DNA from: Pectobacterium parmentieri
GTDB taxonomy: Bacteria; Pseudomonadota; Gammaproteobacteria; Enterobacterales; Enterobacteriaceae
DNA length: 64,000 nt
Direction of reading: 5' to 3'
Assembly: GCF_001742145.1 (NCBI RefSeq)
Contig: NZ_CP015749.1
Location: 1,612,001 to 1,676,000 of the forward strand
The notes beneath the pieces are model-generated. The model ran no database searches, was not told the origin of the DNA, and saw only the letters and a program-made list of their open reading frames with translations. This document shows positions 48,941-58,874 of the stretch, piece by piece. Position 1 is the stretch's first letter. Each line of letters starts with the position of its first letter. The translations under genes were made by a program, and so were the position numbers.

Positions 48941-50875
48941 ATGAACATATTTGATCACTACCGCCAGCGCTACGACGCTGCCAAGGACGAAGAGTTCACT
49001 CTGCAGGAATTCCTTACCATCTGTCAGCAGGATCGCACCGCTTATGCGAACGCGGCTGAACGATTGTTAACGGCTATCGGTGAGCCTGTAATGGTGGATA
49101 CCGCCCAAGAATCACGAATGTCGCGCCTATTCTCTAACCGGGTGATTGCTCGCTACCCTGCTTTTGAAGAATTTTACGGTATGGAAGAGGCTATCGAACA
49201 GATTGTCTCTTACCTGAAGCATGCCGCGCAGGGATTGGAAGAGAAGAAACAGATTCTGTATCTATTGGGACCGGTTGGTGGCGGGAAATCCTCTCTGGCT
49301 GAACGCCTGAAAGCGCTGATGCAGCGCGTGCCCATTTACATCCTCAGCGCCAACGGCGAGCGTAGCCCGGTAAATGACCATCCGCTCTGCCTGTTCAACC
49401 CGCAGGAAGATGCCGCAATACTCGAAAAAGAGTATACGATCCCGCGGCGCTATCTCGGCACAATCATGTCACCGTGGGCGGCCAAACGCCTGCAGGATTT
49501 CGGTGGCGACATTTCTAAATTCAGAGTCGTCAAAGTGTGGCCATCCATTCTGGCACAAATCGGGATCGCGAAAACCGAACCGGGCGATGAAAACAACCAG
49601 GATATTTCAGCGCTGGTCGGTAAAGTCGATATCCGCAAACTGGAACATTTTGCCCAGAATGATCCTGATGCCTACGGTTACTCCGGTGCATTGTGCCGCG
49701 CGAACCAAGGCATTATGGAGTTCGTCGAGATGTTCAAAGCCCCCATCAAGGTGCTTCATCCGCTGCTGACCGCCACACAGGAAGGCAACTATAACGGGAC
49801 GGAAGGCATTGCTGCCCTGCCGTTCAACGGGATTATTTTAGCGCACTCCAACGAATCCGAGTGGGTACAGTTCCGTAACAACAAGAACAATGAAGCGTTC
49901 CTCGACCGCGTGTATATCGTGAAGGTGCCGTACTGCCTGCGCGTATCCGAAGAGGTCAAAATTTACGACAAACTGTTGGATCACAGCGAACTGACACATG
50001 CGCCTTGCGCCCCCGGTACGCTGGAAACGCTGGCCCGCTTCTCTATTTTGTCGCGTCTGAAAGATCCTGAAAATTCCAGCATCTACTCCAAGATGCGGGT
50101 TTACGATGGGGAAAGCCTGAAAGATACCGATCCAAAGGCTAAATCCTATCAAGAATATCGGGACTACGCGGGCGTGGATGAAGGGATGAATGGTCTGTCG
50201 ACCCGTTTCGCCTTTAAGATTCTGTCACGCGTCTTCAACTTCGATCACAGCGAAGTCGCCGCCAACCCGGTACACCTATTCTACGTACTGGAACAGCAGA
50301 TCGAACGCGAGCAGTTTCCGCAGGAGCTGGCAGAGAAGTATCTGGAGCACCTGAAAGGCTATCTGACGCCGAAGTACGCCGAATTTATCGGTAAAGAGAT
50401 CCAGACTGCCTATCTCGAATCCTATTCCGAATACGGGCAGAATATTTTTGACCGTTATGTTACCTACGCGGATTTCTGGATCCAAGATCAGGAGTACCGT
50501 GACCCCGATACTGGCCAGTTGTTTGACCGTGAATCATTGAACGCCGAGCTGGAAAAAATCGAGAAGCCTGCGGGCATCAGTAATCCTAAAGACTTCCGTA
50601 ACGAGATTGTCAACTTCGTCCTACGCGCCCGCGCCAGCAATAGCGGCAGGAACCCAAACTGGACCAGTTACGAGAAACTGCGCACGGTTATCGAGAAGAA
50701 GATGTTCTCCAACACGGAAGAGCTGTTGCCTGTGATTTCGTTTAATACCAAAACCTCAACGGATGAACAGAAAAAACATGATGACTTCGTCGATCGCATG
50801 ATGGAGAAAGGCTATACCCGGAAACAGGTGCGTTTGCTGTGCGAATGGTATCTGCGGGTGAGGAAATCATCATAA
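48941..50875 (+). CDS. prkA: PrkA family serine protein kinase YeaG
   Basis: A 644-residue protein with an AAA+ domain (Walker A GPVGGGKSSL at about residue 110) and a C-terminal PrkA kinase-like domain (SYEKLRTVIEKKMFSNTEELLPVISF). E. coli YeaG acts in nitrogen starvation and stationary phase. It starts MNIFDHYRQRYDAAKDEEFTL, as in all enterobacteria. yeaH follows after 36 bases and spoVR is 9 kb away; these three families usually co-occur. Confidence 0.97.
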   Translation: MNIFDHYRQRYDAAKDEEFTLQEFLTICQQDRTAYANAAERLLTAIGEPVMVDTAQESRMSRLFSNRVIARYPAFEEFYGMEEAIEQIVSYLKHAAQGLEEKKQILYLLGPVGGGKSSLAERLKALMQRVPIYILSANGERSPVNDHPLCLFNPQEDAAILEKEYTIPRRYLGTIMSPWAAKRLQDFGGDISKFRVVKVWPSILAQIGIAKTEPGDENNQDISALVGKVDIRKLEHFAQNDPDAYGYSGALCRANQGIMEFVEMFKAPIKVLHPLLTATQEGNYNGTEGIAALPFNGIILAHSNESEWVQFRNNKNNEAFLDRVYIVKVPYCLRVSEEVKIYDKLLDHSELTHAPCAPGTLETLARFSILSRLKDPENSSIYSKMRVYDGESLKDTDPKAKSYQEYRDYAGVDEGMNGLSTRFAFKILSRVFNFDHSEVAANPVHLFYVLEQQIEREQFPQELAEKYLEHLKGYLTPKYAEFIGKEIQTAYLESYSEYGQNIFDRYVTYADFWIQDQEYRDPDTGQLFDRESLNAELEKIEKPAGISNPKDFRNEIVNFVLRARASNSGRNPNWTSYEKLRTVIEKKMFSNTEELLPVISFNTKTSTDEQKKHDDFVDRMMEKGYTRKQVRLLCEWYLRVRKSS

Positions 50876-50911
50876 TGACGCACGATGCTGGCAACAGCGT
50901 TTGGGGGAAAC

Positions 50912-52186
50912 ATGGCCTATTTTATTGACAGGCGACTGAACGGCAAAAACAAAAGCACGGTGAACCGCCAACGCTTTCTACGCCGCTATAAGTCGCAAAT
51001 AAAACAGTCGATTTCCGAGGCCATTAATAAGCGTTCGGTGACCGACATCGAAAGCGGGGAGTCGGTGTCGATCCCCAATGCAGACATCAACGAACCGATG
51101 TTCCATCAGGGCCGCGGAGGACGCCGCCATCGCGTCCATCCGGGCAACGATCACTTCGTACAGAATGACAAAATCGAGCGGCCACAAGGCGGTGGCAGCG
51201 GTGGCTCCGGTCAGGGGGATGCCAGCAAAGACGGCGAAGGTGAGGATGGGTTTGTCTTTCAGATCTCCAAAGACGAATATCTGGACCTGCTGTTTGAAGA
51301 TCTGGCGCTACCGAATCTGAAGAAGACCCAGCATCGGCAGATGACCGAATACAAAACGCATCGCGCCGGGTATACCGCTAACGGCGTTCCTGCGAATATT
51401 AGCGTGGTACGCTCGCTGCAAAACTCGCTGGCACGCCGTATGGCAATGACGGCGGGTAAACGCCGCACGTTGCATGAGTTGGAAGAGTCGTTGGAGCAGT
51501 TGGCGCATACCGAACCGGCACAGTTGCTGGAAGAGGAACGGTTACGGCAGGACATTGCCGAACTGCGCCAGAAAATCGCACGTGTGCCTTTTATCGATAC
51601 GTTTGACCTGCGCTACAAGAACTACGAGCGTCGGGCCGAACCGTCTAGCCAGGCCGTAATGTTCTGTTTGATGGACGTGTCCGGTTCTATGGATCAATCG
51701 ACGAAAGACATGGCGAAGCGCTTTTATATTCTGCTGTATCTGTTCCTCAGCAGAAATTATAAAAACGTCGATGTTGTCTATATTCGCCACCACACGCAGG
51801 CTAAAGAGGTCGATGAGCAGGAGTTCTTCTATTCTCAGGAAACCGGCGGCACCATTGTCTCCAGTGCCTTAAAGCTAATGGAGGAGGTGGTGCGTGAACG
51901 TTACGATCCATCACAGTGGAATATCTACGCCGCACAGGCGTCGGATGGCGATAACTGGGCAGATGATTCACCCCTGTGCCACCAGATCCTAGCGAATAAG
52001 CTTCTGCCGATGGTGCGTTACTATAGCTATATAGAAATCACCCGACGTTCACACCAGACGCTCTGGCGCGAATATGAAACGCTGCGTGATACGTTTGATA
52101 ATTTCGCTATGCAGCATATCCGCGATCAGGATGATATTTACCCTGTCTTCCGTGAACTCTTCCGTAAACAAACCGTAGGGCATTAG
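50912..52186 (+). CDS. yeaH: YeaH family (DUF444) von Willebrand A-like protein
   Basis: A 424-residue partner of the PrkA kinase. The start at 50912 ([22 protein letters not shown]) follows GGGGGA. A glycine-rich, basic middle region ([12 protein letters not shown], then [10 protein letters not shown]) leads to a VWA-like domain with the MIDAS motif DVSGSMDQS. Its molecular role is unknown. A hairpin terminator follows. Confidence 0.95.
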   Translation: MAYFIDRRLNGKNKSTVNRQRFLRRYKSQIKQSISEAINKRSVTDIESGESVSIPNADINEPMFHQGRGGRRHRVHPGNDHFVQNDKIERPQGGGSGGSGQGDASKDGEGEDGFVFQISKDEYLDLLFEDLALPNLKKTQHRQMTEYKTHRAGYTANGVPANISVVRSLQNSLARRMAMTAGKRRTLHELEESLEQLAHTEPAQLLEEERLRQDIAELRQKIARVPFIDTFDLRYKNYERRAEPSSQAVMFCLMDVSGSMDQSTKDMAKRFYILLYLFLSRNYKNVDVVYIRHHTQAKEVDEQEFFYSQETGGTIVSSALKLMEEVVRERYDPSQWNIYAAQASDGDNWADDSPLCHQILANKLLPMVRYYSYIEITRRSHQTLWREYETLRDTFDNFAMQHIRDQDDIYPVFRELFRKQTVGH

Positions 52187-52195
52187 CGACCTCTC

Positions 52196-52236
52196 AATCG
52201 GCCAGTTATCTGTTAACAGGTAGCTGGCTGATTTTA
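52196..52236 (+). terminator. yeaH terminator
   Basis: AATCGGCCAG pairs with CTGGCTGATT (one mismatch), followed by TTTATC, just after the yeaH stop. Confidence 0.65.
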
Positions 52237-52259
52237 TCTCTGTAGGCATTTTTCTATAA

Positions 52260-52280
52260 ACATGCATTTAAAATACATGT
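52260..52280. promoter_or_regulatory. NsrR-type operator upstream of the hemerythrin gene
   Basis: ACATGCATTTAAAATACATG plus T is a 21-base near-perfect palindrome. It fits the NsrR nitric-oxide sensor consensus (ATGYATTTAAARTGCAT core). It overlaps a likely -10 region just before the hemerythrin gene. Confidence 0.7.
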
Positions 52281-52317
52281 ATTATAAATAGCATTATACC
52301 TGCACAGAGAATCGCTC

Positions 52318-52728
52318 ATGAATATTGATAAATTCAAACACCAGCACACCGAAATACTCGCAAGCATTGACACCCTGCGTCGCCTGTCGCGGGAAGGCGT
52401 GACGGAGAACGCCACTGGCATCGCTCGTGCCATTGTCGCCATGAGTTCGACTATCAAACTGCATCTTTCTGCGGAAGATCGCGTGCTTTACCCTTCACTG
52501 CAACGCAGCGGTGATGAACAGTTAGCGAAAATGAGTCAACATTATCAGGATGAAATGCAAACCATCGCTGCGGATTACGATGCCTTTTCCCGCCGCTGGA
52601 ATACAGCTTCACAGTTGGTTGGGCACGATAGGGATTTCCGGGCTGACGCTAATCACGTCTTACGTAAAGTCTATGAGCGTATGCAGCGGGAAAATCATGA
52701 TTTTTATCCCCGTATTGAAACTGCCTGA
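52318..52728 (+). CDS. Hemerythrin-domain protein
   Basis: A 136-residue four-helix HHE protein. The di-iron ligands are placed as expected: His in FKHQHTEIL (residue 8 or 10), the LHLSAEDRVLYP motif (HxxxE, about 50) and RENHDFYP near residue 128. Such proteins bind oxygen or nitric oxide or help repair iron centres. An NsrR-type operator upstream suggests induction by nitric oxide. It is not at this place in E. coli. Confidence 0.88.
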   Translation: MNIDKFKHQHTEILASIDTLRRLSREGVTENATGIARAIVAMSSTIKLHLSAEDRVLYPSLQRSGDEQLAKMSQHYQDEMQTIAADYDAFSRRWNTASQLVGHDRDFRADANHVLRKVYERMQRENHDFYPRIETA

Positions 52729-52751
52729 GATTATTAAATACGCCTGACTAA

Positions 52752-52787
52752 AGGGTGGAGAATTTCTGACACATTCGACTCCACCCT
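52752..52787. terminator. Hairpin after the hemerythrin gene
   Basis: AGGGTGGAG and its complement flank an 18-base loop, 23 bases after the stop. No T-run follows. Confidence 0.45.
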
Positions 52788-52926
52788 ACTCATGACCAGC
52801 CGCCTCCGCATATATCGACTCATCTTTCGCCACACATCGGTGACACCGTCACAAAGATAACACTTCCTTTCCGCCAGTGTGCGCATTACCCTATCGGCCC
52901 CATAAAACCTAGATTTCTGTTTTGTT

Positions 52927-54126
52927 ATGCAACGATTTATTCTGATTTTACTGACTCTGGTTCTACTCGGCCCTCTGGGCATCGACATCTATTTACCGCT
53001 TATTCCCGCCATCGCCGTGGCGCTGAACAGCCCAGAATCGCTGATTCAGTCCACCGTTGCCCTCTTTATTCTGGTCATGGGATTAGGTCAGCTTTTGGCA
53101 GGGCCACTGGTTGATAAATACGGTCGCCGCCCCATGGCGCTGGCAGGCGTGGTTATTTACATCATCGGGGCGATCATGGCGGCACTGGCCACCGATGCCA
53201 CGCTATTCATTCTCTCACGCCTTTTTCAGGGTATGGCCGTCTGCTGTACCGCCGTTGCCATTTTCAGCAGCGTGCGAGACAAACTAAACGGCGATGATGC
53301 CGCCAGAACCTATGGTTTTCTTAACGGCACGCTGAACATCGTCCCGGCGCTAGCACCGTTATTAGGTGGGCTTTTAGCCGAGGCTTTCGGCTGGCGCGCT
53401 CCTTTCTGGTTCCTTGCAGGTTACAGCGTTCTGGTACTGGCACTCGTCATCCGTTTCCTGCCCGAAACACGCCCGGATTCAACCTTACCGGTGCACGGTT
53501 TGCCGCTGCGCCAATATGCCCGCCTGTTATCCGATCGCCACTTTCTGGGTTTCGCGTCAGTCAATGCAGGCGCAATGGGGATGGCGTTAACCTACGTCAC
53601 CTTCTCTCCCGTGGTGTTAATGAACCAGGCGCAACTCACGCCGCTTGAGTTTTCGATTGCCTTCGGCGCAAACGGCTTTTGGATCATGCTGGTCAGCTTT
53701 TTTGCCAATCGCATCATCCGCAAAGTCGGTCGGCCGCGCTGTCTGGCTATCGGTAGCCTGCTGATGGGGGCGGGTTTTCTTTCGCTGCTCGGCGGTGTCG
53801 TTTTCTTACCCGAAACCATGCAAGATACCTGGCCAACCTACATGTTACCCGTCGCGCTAGCCTGTGCGGGTCTGGCATTTTTGATCGGGCCGTCCACCAG
53901 CTATGCGCTGGAACCTTATTCCAATGAAGCGGGCATTGCGTCGGCGATGGTAGGATTTGTGCAGATGGCGGGCGGTGCGGCACTGGGGCTGATTGCAATG
54001 GCAATGCCTCTGCCGTCAAAAATATCACTGGCGCTGGTTATGCTCTGTGCCGCTCTGCTGGCGATACGCGCCCGCCTGCTCACGCGTCACCACAAGAGCA
54101 GCATTACGTCGCTGCCCCGCGCCTAG
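52927..54126 (+). CDS. MFS drug-efflux transporter of the Bcr/CflA type
   Basis: A 399-residue major facilitator with 12 hydrophobic segments. The first helix motif GPLGIDIYLPLIPAIA and the loop GPLVDKYGRRPMALAG are typical of the DHA1 Bcr/CflA/CmlA group of antibiotic exporters. The exported compound is unknown. The ribosome site is poor (no purine-rich run within 15 bases of the ATG), so the start could differ. It is convergent with dadA, only 24 bases away. Confidence 0.88.
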   Translation: MQRFILILLTLVLLGPLGIDIYLPLIPAIAVALNSPESLIQSTVALFILVMGLGQLLAGPLVDKYGRRPMALAGVVIYIIGAIMAALATDATLFILSRLFQGMAVCCTAVAIFSSVRDKLNGDDAARTYGFLNGTLNIVPALAPLLGGLLAEAFGWRAPFWFLAGYSVLVLALVIRFLPETRPDSTLPVHGLPLRQYARLLSDRHFLGFASVNAGAMGMALTYVTFSPVVLMNQAQLTPLEFSIAFGANGFWIMLVSFFANRIIRKVGRPRCLAIGSLLMGAGFLSLLGGVVFLPETMQDTWPTYMLPVALACAGLAFLIGPSTSYALEPYSNEAGIASAMVGFVQMAGGAALGLIAMAMPLPSKISLALVMLCAALLAIRARLLTRHHKSSITSLPRA

Positions 54127-54150
54127 TGCAAAACACTGAATACAGATACA

Positions 54151-55404
54151 TTAACGAACGTATCTTTCCACGGATAAATCATCGGCCTCAATCTCCGGTG
54201 ATTTATCCGACAGAATATCCGCCAGCAGCTTTCCTGACCCGCAGGCCATCGTCCAGCCCAACGTACCATGTCCTGTATTCAGATATAAATTTTTCAGCGG
54301 CGAGCGCCCTACCAGCGGCGTGCCGTCTGGCGTCATCGGGCGCAGCCCTGTCCAGAATGTCGCTTGCTCGATCGGGCCACAATGGGGATACAGATCGCGC
54401 ACCACCATTTCCAGCGTCTCACGTCGTTTAAGGTTCAGATCGGTGTTAAAACCCACCACTTCTGCCATGCCACCAACGCGGATGCGATGGTCAAAACGTG
54501 TAATGGCTACTTTGTACGTTTCATCCAGCACGGTAGAAACGGGTGCCGAAGCATCATCCGCCAACGGGATCGTCAATGAGTAGCCTTTCAGCGGATAAAC
54601 CGGAATAGTGAACCACTGCCGCAGTAGCCCCGTAGAATAGGAGCCGCAGGCCATCACATAGGCATCTGCTACGATCATTTCATCGTCGCACTGTACACCC
54701 GTGACATGTTGCCCTTCGACCCGCAGTTGGCGAACATGACGCCCTAGCTTGAAGGTAACCCCTGCATTGATGACCATCGCCGCCAGTTGGCGGGTGAACA
54801 GTTGGCAATCGCCCGTTTCATCATGCGGCAACCGCAGCCCACCGGTGAGCTTCTCCGCCACGCTCGCCAGCGCAGGTTCAACCGAGGCCAGCTCCTGGCG
54901 GGTCAACAATTGGTAAGGTACGCCAGCCTCTTCGAGTACGGCGATATCTCGTATCGCATTATCATATTGCTGTTCGGTGCGGAACAGTTGCAGCGTTCCA
55001 CCCTGTCGACCTTCGTACTGAATACCGGTATCTCGCCGCAGTTGTTGCAAACAGTCACGGCTGTATTCCGCCAGACGCACCATCCGGGCTTTATTGGTCT
55101 TATAGTGGCGCGCATCGCAGTTGAGCAACATTTGCCACATCCAGCAAAGTTGTGTCGCCGTGAAGTCTGGCCGAATGGCCAACGGCGCATGGCGCTGAAA
55201 CATCCATTTTATCGCTTTCAGCGGTATTCCTGGTGCAGCCCACGGTGCGGCATAACCGGGTGAGATCTGCCCTGCATTCGCTGCGCTGGTTTCCAACGCG
55301 GGTTCAGGTTGCCTGTCGATAACGGTAACATCATGCCCTGCCTGTGCAAGATACCAGGCGGTACTTACACCAACCACACCACTTCCCAGAATCACAACCC
55401 GCAT
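54151..55404 (-). CDS. dadA: D-amino acid dehydrogenase DadA
   Basis: A 417-residue FAD enzyme on the inner membrane that oxidises D-alanine and other D-amino acids to keto acids. The dinucleotide motif [28 protein letters not shown] starts the protein, and the C-terminal [14 protein letters not shown] with [16 protein letters not shown] completes the FAD site. The racemase gene dadX, which follows dadA in E. coli, is absent here. A perfect CRP box lies about 205 bp upstream. Confidence 0.96.
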   Translation of the reverse strand: MRVVILGSGVVGVSTAWYLAQAGHDVTVIDRQPEPALETSAANAGQISPGYAAPWAAPGIPLKAIKWMFQRHAPLAIRPDFTATQLCWMWQMLLNCDARHYKTNKARMVRLAEYSRDCLQQLRRDTGIQYEGRQGGTLQLFRTEQQYDNAIRDIAVLEEAGVPYQLLTRQELASVEPALASVAEKLTGGLRLPHDETGDCQLFTRQLAAMVINAGVTFKLGRHVRQLRVEGQHVTGVQCDDEMIVADAYVMACGSYSTGLLRQWFTIPVYPLKGYSLTIPLADDASAPVSTVLDETYKVAITRFDHRIRVGGMAEVVGFNTDLNLKRRETLEMVVRDLYPHCGPIEQATFWTGLRPMTPDGTPLVGRSPLKNLYLNTGHGTLGWTMACGSGKLLADILSDKSPEIEADDLSVERYVR

Positions 55405-55609
55405 GCGCCTACTCTCCCTTCTGCACCGTTAAAGGCCATTTAATCTGCTGACGAATTACTCATTTACCGGAATAAAACACTAGTTAAAAGGTGAAACTGA
55501 AGACTACTCTAGCAGTTGGGAAGCAATTGTCACCTGCCTCGACGATAACATTTATTTATTGTTATCTTTTCGTCCCGTTGATTCTTCACTGAAATCGTAA
55601 CGAAATAAC

Positions 55610-55625
55610 TGTGAAACCATTCACA
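55610..55625. promoter_or_regulatory. CRP box between dadA and the PTS operon
   Basis: TGTGA-AACCAT-TCACA is a perfect CRP palindrome. dadAX of E. coli is CRP-controlled, and PTS operons usually are. Confidence 0.78.
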
Positions 55626-55731
55626 AAATACGCTTTCATTTTTTCGCAAAAACGAGAAAGAAAAGTAAAAAAGATAAAAATGTTAAATCCCAGTTTAATT
55701 AATACGTTAGTTAGATTGCTTATTTTTAAAT

Positions 55732-55747
55732 CATGACCACCATCACA
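55732..55747. promoter_or_regulatory. Second CRP-like site, nearer the PTS operon
   Basis: CATGA-CCACCA-TCACA matches eight of ten consensus half-site positions. It lies about 140 bp before the first PTS-operon gene, a good place for activation. Confidence 0.5.
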
Positions 55748-55888
55748 TAAATATAAGTAACAACATCGCTGTCAAGACATGACCGCACGTAATTAAATAC
55801 AATTTTGCGACATCCATCAAAAAAACACCTTATCAGTTTAATAACATTGTGTTCACACGATGGTTATTCATATTTTTCGAGGGCGATG

Positions 55889-56869
55889 ATGAAAATTGGA
55901 TTAGTCATTAGCGGCGGCGACGCCAGCGGAATAAATAACTTCATCTATCAGGTGAATAAAATGACTGCCGCTGACATCGTCATTTTCGATGGTGGAATTA
56001 ATGGCCTTATCGATAATTGCTGTAAAATCCTCACGCGTCGAGATCTGGTGGATTACTCCATTTCGTCAATGCCGCTGATTGCATCAGGGAGAAAAACTGA
56101 GAAATGTAGAAAAACAGACTACGAGGAAATCGTTAAAAACATCCAAAAACAAAAACTCGATGCGCTCATTATGGCTGGAGGAGATGGTTCATTTCAATTT
56201 TTAAAAAAATTAAGCCACTATGGTATTCATTGTTACGGCGTAGGAATGACGATTGATAACGACATCTCAGGGAATAGCTATACGATTGGTTTTTCTACCG
56301 CCTGCGAACAGGTAATGGGTGAGGTAGAGAAATTACGTAATACGGGCCGGGGATTACAGGGACGGGTATTCATGATTGAATTACTCGGTGGCTATTGCGG
56401 TGAACTAACACTACAGGCGGCATTAAAGAGTAATGCTGATATCGCACTCATTCCGGAATCACCGTGGGATATTGATGCGTTATCACACCGTATTCGGGAG
56501 AAAATTGCAGAACAAAATAGTGTGGTTATTTTATGCTCTGAGGGCTACACCCATGAATATACCCCCGGCTTTCAGGGCGCTATCGATACTATTATCAAGA
56601 AGCTCGAACATAAGGTTGGGATCCGCATCCGAAAAACTATTTTAGGATACGGATTACGAAGTGGCGCGCCTACCGGGGAAGAAATTATTCAGGGCACTCT
56701 ATTAGCAGAAGAGGTCGTTCGGTGTATTAACGCTGGCCTGACTAATAAAATTATCATTATCAATAATAACAACAAAGCTATCCCTATCGATCTGGAGGAT
56801 TCCGAACGACGTTTGGTTGATGTCGAAAGTCATTTTTATAAACTTGCGAAAACTCACCATCTTATATGA
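55889..56869 (+). CDS. 6-phosphofructokinase-family sugar kinase (divergent)
   Basis: A 326-residue protein of the PfkA fold. It has the N-terminal GLVISGGDASGINN, the ATP-type motif GGDGSF (Gly100) and catalytic TIDND (Asp123, Asp125). The substrate loop MGR of PfkA is replaced by LGG at 166-168 (ELLGGYCGELT), so the sugar phosphate may not be fructose 6-phosphate. I prefer the ATG at 55889, five bases after GAGGG, over the one at 55886. It is the first gene of the seven-gene PTS operon. With the LacD-type aldolase at the end it would convert a ketohexose phosphate to triose phosphates. Confidence 0.85.
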   Translation: MKIGLVISGGDASGINNFIYQVNKMTAADIVIFDGGINGLIDNCCKILTRRDLVDYSISSMPLIASGRKTEKCRKTDYEEIVKNIQKQKLDALIMAGGDGSFQFLKKLSHYGIHCYGVGMTIDNDISGNSYTIGFSTACEQVMGEVEKLRNTGRGLQGRVFMIELLGGYCGELTLQAALKSNADIALIPESPWDIDALSHRIREKIAEQNSVVILCSEGYTHEYTPGFQGAIDTIIKKLEHKVGIRIRKTILGYGLRSGAPTGEEIIQGTLLAEEVVRCINAGLTNKIIIINNNNKAIPIDLEDSERRLVDVESHFYKLAKTHHLI

Positions 56870-56879
56870 GGCCATTATT

Positions 56880-57173
56880 ATGTTGAAAGTGCTTTGTGTT
56901 TGCGGCTGTGGATTAGGTTCCAGTTTCGCTATCGAAATGAGTGCAAAATCCGTATTAAAAAAATTGGGCATTGATGCGGAAATCAATCACACCACGATTT
57001 CAGAAGCCTCAGCCTTTAATTATGACGTCATTCTAACCCAGAAAATATTTGCGGATATCCTGAATAGCGACGCCAGTGAAGATGAGAAAAAAAGAGTCAT
57101 CATTCTTAATAAACTTACCGACAAAGATGAAATAGAAGAAAAAATTTTAGCCTACATCCAGGCTCATAAATAG
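56880..57173 (+). CDS. PTS Ula-type EIIB component
   Basis: A 97-residue phosphocarrier. The active-site loop VCGCGLGSSFA contains the phosphorylated Cys8, in the same frame as UlaB (VCGNGQGSS). The start at 56880 (MLKVLCVCGC) follows GAGG; it is 10 bases after the kinase stop. It passes phosphate from EIIA to the incoming sugar. Confidence 0.93.
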   Translation: MLKVLCVCGCGLGSSFAIEMSAKSVLKKLGIDAEINHTTISEASAFNYDVILTQKIFADILNSDASEDEKKRVIILNKLTDKDEIEEKILAYIQAHK

Positions 57174-57186
57174 CATGAGGTGAAAA

Positions 57187-58524
57187 ATGAACACCGTTAT
57201 CAATTTCATTGTGAAAGATTTATTAGGCCAGGCATCCATATTAATCGCGCTGATCGCCATGATCGGGTTGATTTTACAGAAAAAATCGGTAGGAAAAATT
57301 GCAGAGGGGACGTTCAAGACACTGCTTGGTTTCCTCATCATGATGGCGGGGATTAACATTATCGTCGATGCCCTGACGTACTTGAACAGTATCTTTACTC
57401 ATGGTTTCGGCATGAAAGGCTACATCACGGACGTCGCCGCCATCGCCGGATTGGCAAACCGCGAACTTGGGTCAGAAGTCGCACTGACGCTGATGGTGAT
57501 CTTTGCCGTCAACATCCTGATTGCGCGGATTACCCCCTTTAAATATATCTTCCTAACGGGGCAGGCTCTGCTGTGGATGGCAACAATCGGTACGGTGATC
57601 GGCTATAAGTCGGGCTTGACCGGCGCGACGTTGATCCTCACCGGCGGTATATTTGGCGGTATTATGGCCGTGCTGATGCCTGCGCTGGCGCAGCCGATTG
57701 TCCGTAAAATCACAAATTCCGATGATGTTGCACTGGGGCATTTTTGTACCATCGGGTATCTGGTGCAGGCCGCCGTCGCTCGGTTAGTCGGTAAAAACTC
57801 TAAATCTACAGAAGATTTAACGCTGCCTGATAACTTCAAATTCTTGCAGGACACCTATCTGTCGATGGCCGTCGTTATGGTGCCGATGTACCTCATCCCC
57901 GCCTTGGCTGCGGGGCCCGCCTACATCGCGCAATATGCCAACGGCGTCAACTATCTGATGTATTCCTTCATGCAGTCCATGCAGTTTGTGGCGGGCGTTT
58001 TCGTTCTCTACAGCGGTGTACGGCTGCTGCTTAATGAGCTGGTGCCTGCATTTCGAGGTATCGCCATGCGTCTGGTGCCTAACGCTAAACCCGCGTTGGA
58101 TTGCCCGGTACTCTTCCCCTATGCACCCAACGCCGTGATTGTTGGCTTCCTCGCCACCACCGTTGGTTCCATTCTGGGGATGCTGATCTTCCCAATGTTT
58201 GGATTGGCGATGATTTTGCCAGGTTTATTGACCAACTTCTTTGCAGGCGGAACGGCGGGTATTTTCGGTAACGCCATGGGGGGACGGCGTGGCGCAATTA
58301 TCGGTGGTGTGGTTCATGGCCTTTTCATTACCTTATTGCCTGCCATTCTGGTGCCATTACTGGAAGTCTTCGGATTTACCGGCGTGACCTTCAGTGACTC
58401 TGATGTCATTGGTACCGGGCTAATATTAGGACACGCCTTCCAGCAAGACTGGTTATTTGTCGCCGCCTTTATCGCATTCGTGGCAGCCATTGCCTTTATT
58501 GCAAATCGTAAACTGTCGCAATAA
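57187..58524 (+). CDS. PTS Ula-type EIIC permease
   Basis: A 445-residue membrane permease of the ascorbate (UlaA/SgaT) superfamily with about 11 hydrophobic segments. Key segments include GLILQKKSVGKIAEGTFKT, GLTGATLILTGGIFGGIMAV and GGTAGIFGNAMGGRRGA. The Ula group takes ascorbate and other sugars; the substrate here is unknown. It starts 13 bases after EIIB. Confidence 0.93.
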   Translation: MNTVINFIVKDLLGQASILIALIAMIGLILQKKSVGKIAEGTFKTLLGFLIMMAGINIIVDALTYLNSIFTHGFGMKGYITDVAAIAGLANRELGSEVALTLMVIFAVNILIARITPFKYIFLTGQALLWMATIGTVIGYKSGLTGATLILTGGIFGGIMAVLMPALAQPIVRKITNSDDVALGHFCTIGYLVQAAVARLVGKNSKSTEDLTLPDNFKFLQDTYLSMAVVMVPMYLIPALAAGPAYIAQYANGVNYLMYSFMQSMQFVAGVFVLYSGVRLLLNELVPAFRGIAMRLVPNAKPALDCPVLFPYAPNAVIVGFLATTVGSILGMLIFPMFGLAMILPGLLTNFFAGGTAGIFGNAMGGRRGAIIGGVVHGLFITLLPAILVPLLEVFGFTGVTFSDSDVIGTGLILGHAFQQDWLFVAAFIAFVAAIAFIANRKLSQ

Positions 58525-58589
58525 CGCATAAATACATCGTATGGCCTGTAGCTATTAATGCCATTATGTAAATTGCTTAAGGAACCACT

Positions 58590-58868
58590 ATGTTTTCTCT
58601 ACTCAAACGTTTTTTATCCCCTGGCCCCTCTTCCAGCCACCGTGATAATACGGATGACAATCGCATCAGAGAAATTGAGGAGGAATTAGCGGAACTTGAA
58701 TCTCGTTTAGCACAAGACCCGACCCACAGTGACACGCAAAAAACGCTAATGATTAAATACAACCAGGCCATTCAATTATTTTCTTCTCATCCTGACTATC
58801 GGGATCGCGTTGATATTATTTTCATTCAGATAGATGAACTCAGAAATACTATTCGGAAAAATATATGA
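58590..58868 (+). CDS. Small coiled-coil protein of unknown function in the PTS operon
   Basis: A 92-residue hydrophilic protein. A short amphipathic N-terminus (MFSLLKRFL) and a Ser-rich linker are followed by a Glu-rich coiled coil (IREIEEELAELESRLAQD) and a C-terminal helix. I recognise no family. It lies between EIIC and EIIA, 65 bases after the first and six before the second. Its position suggests a PTS-linked role, which is inference. Confidence 0.7.
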   Translation: MFSLLKRFLSPGPSSSHRDNTDDNRIREIEEELAELESRLAQDPTHSDTQKTLMIKYNQAIQLFSSHPDYRDRVDIIFIQIDELRNTIRKNI

Positions 58869-58874
58869 GGTTTT

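Larger units (their letters stand above)
55405..55888. other. Divergent dadA / PTS-operon intergenic region
   Basis: 484 AT-rich bases without coding sequence. It contains a perfect CRP palindrome at 55610-55625 and a second near-match at 55732-55747, either of which could control dadA or the sugar operon. No regulator gene lies nearby. Confidence 0.6.
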
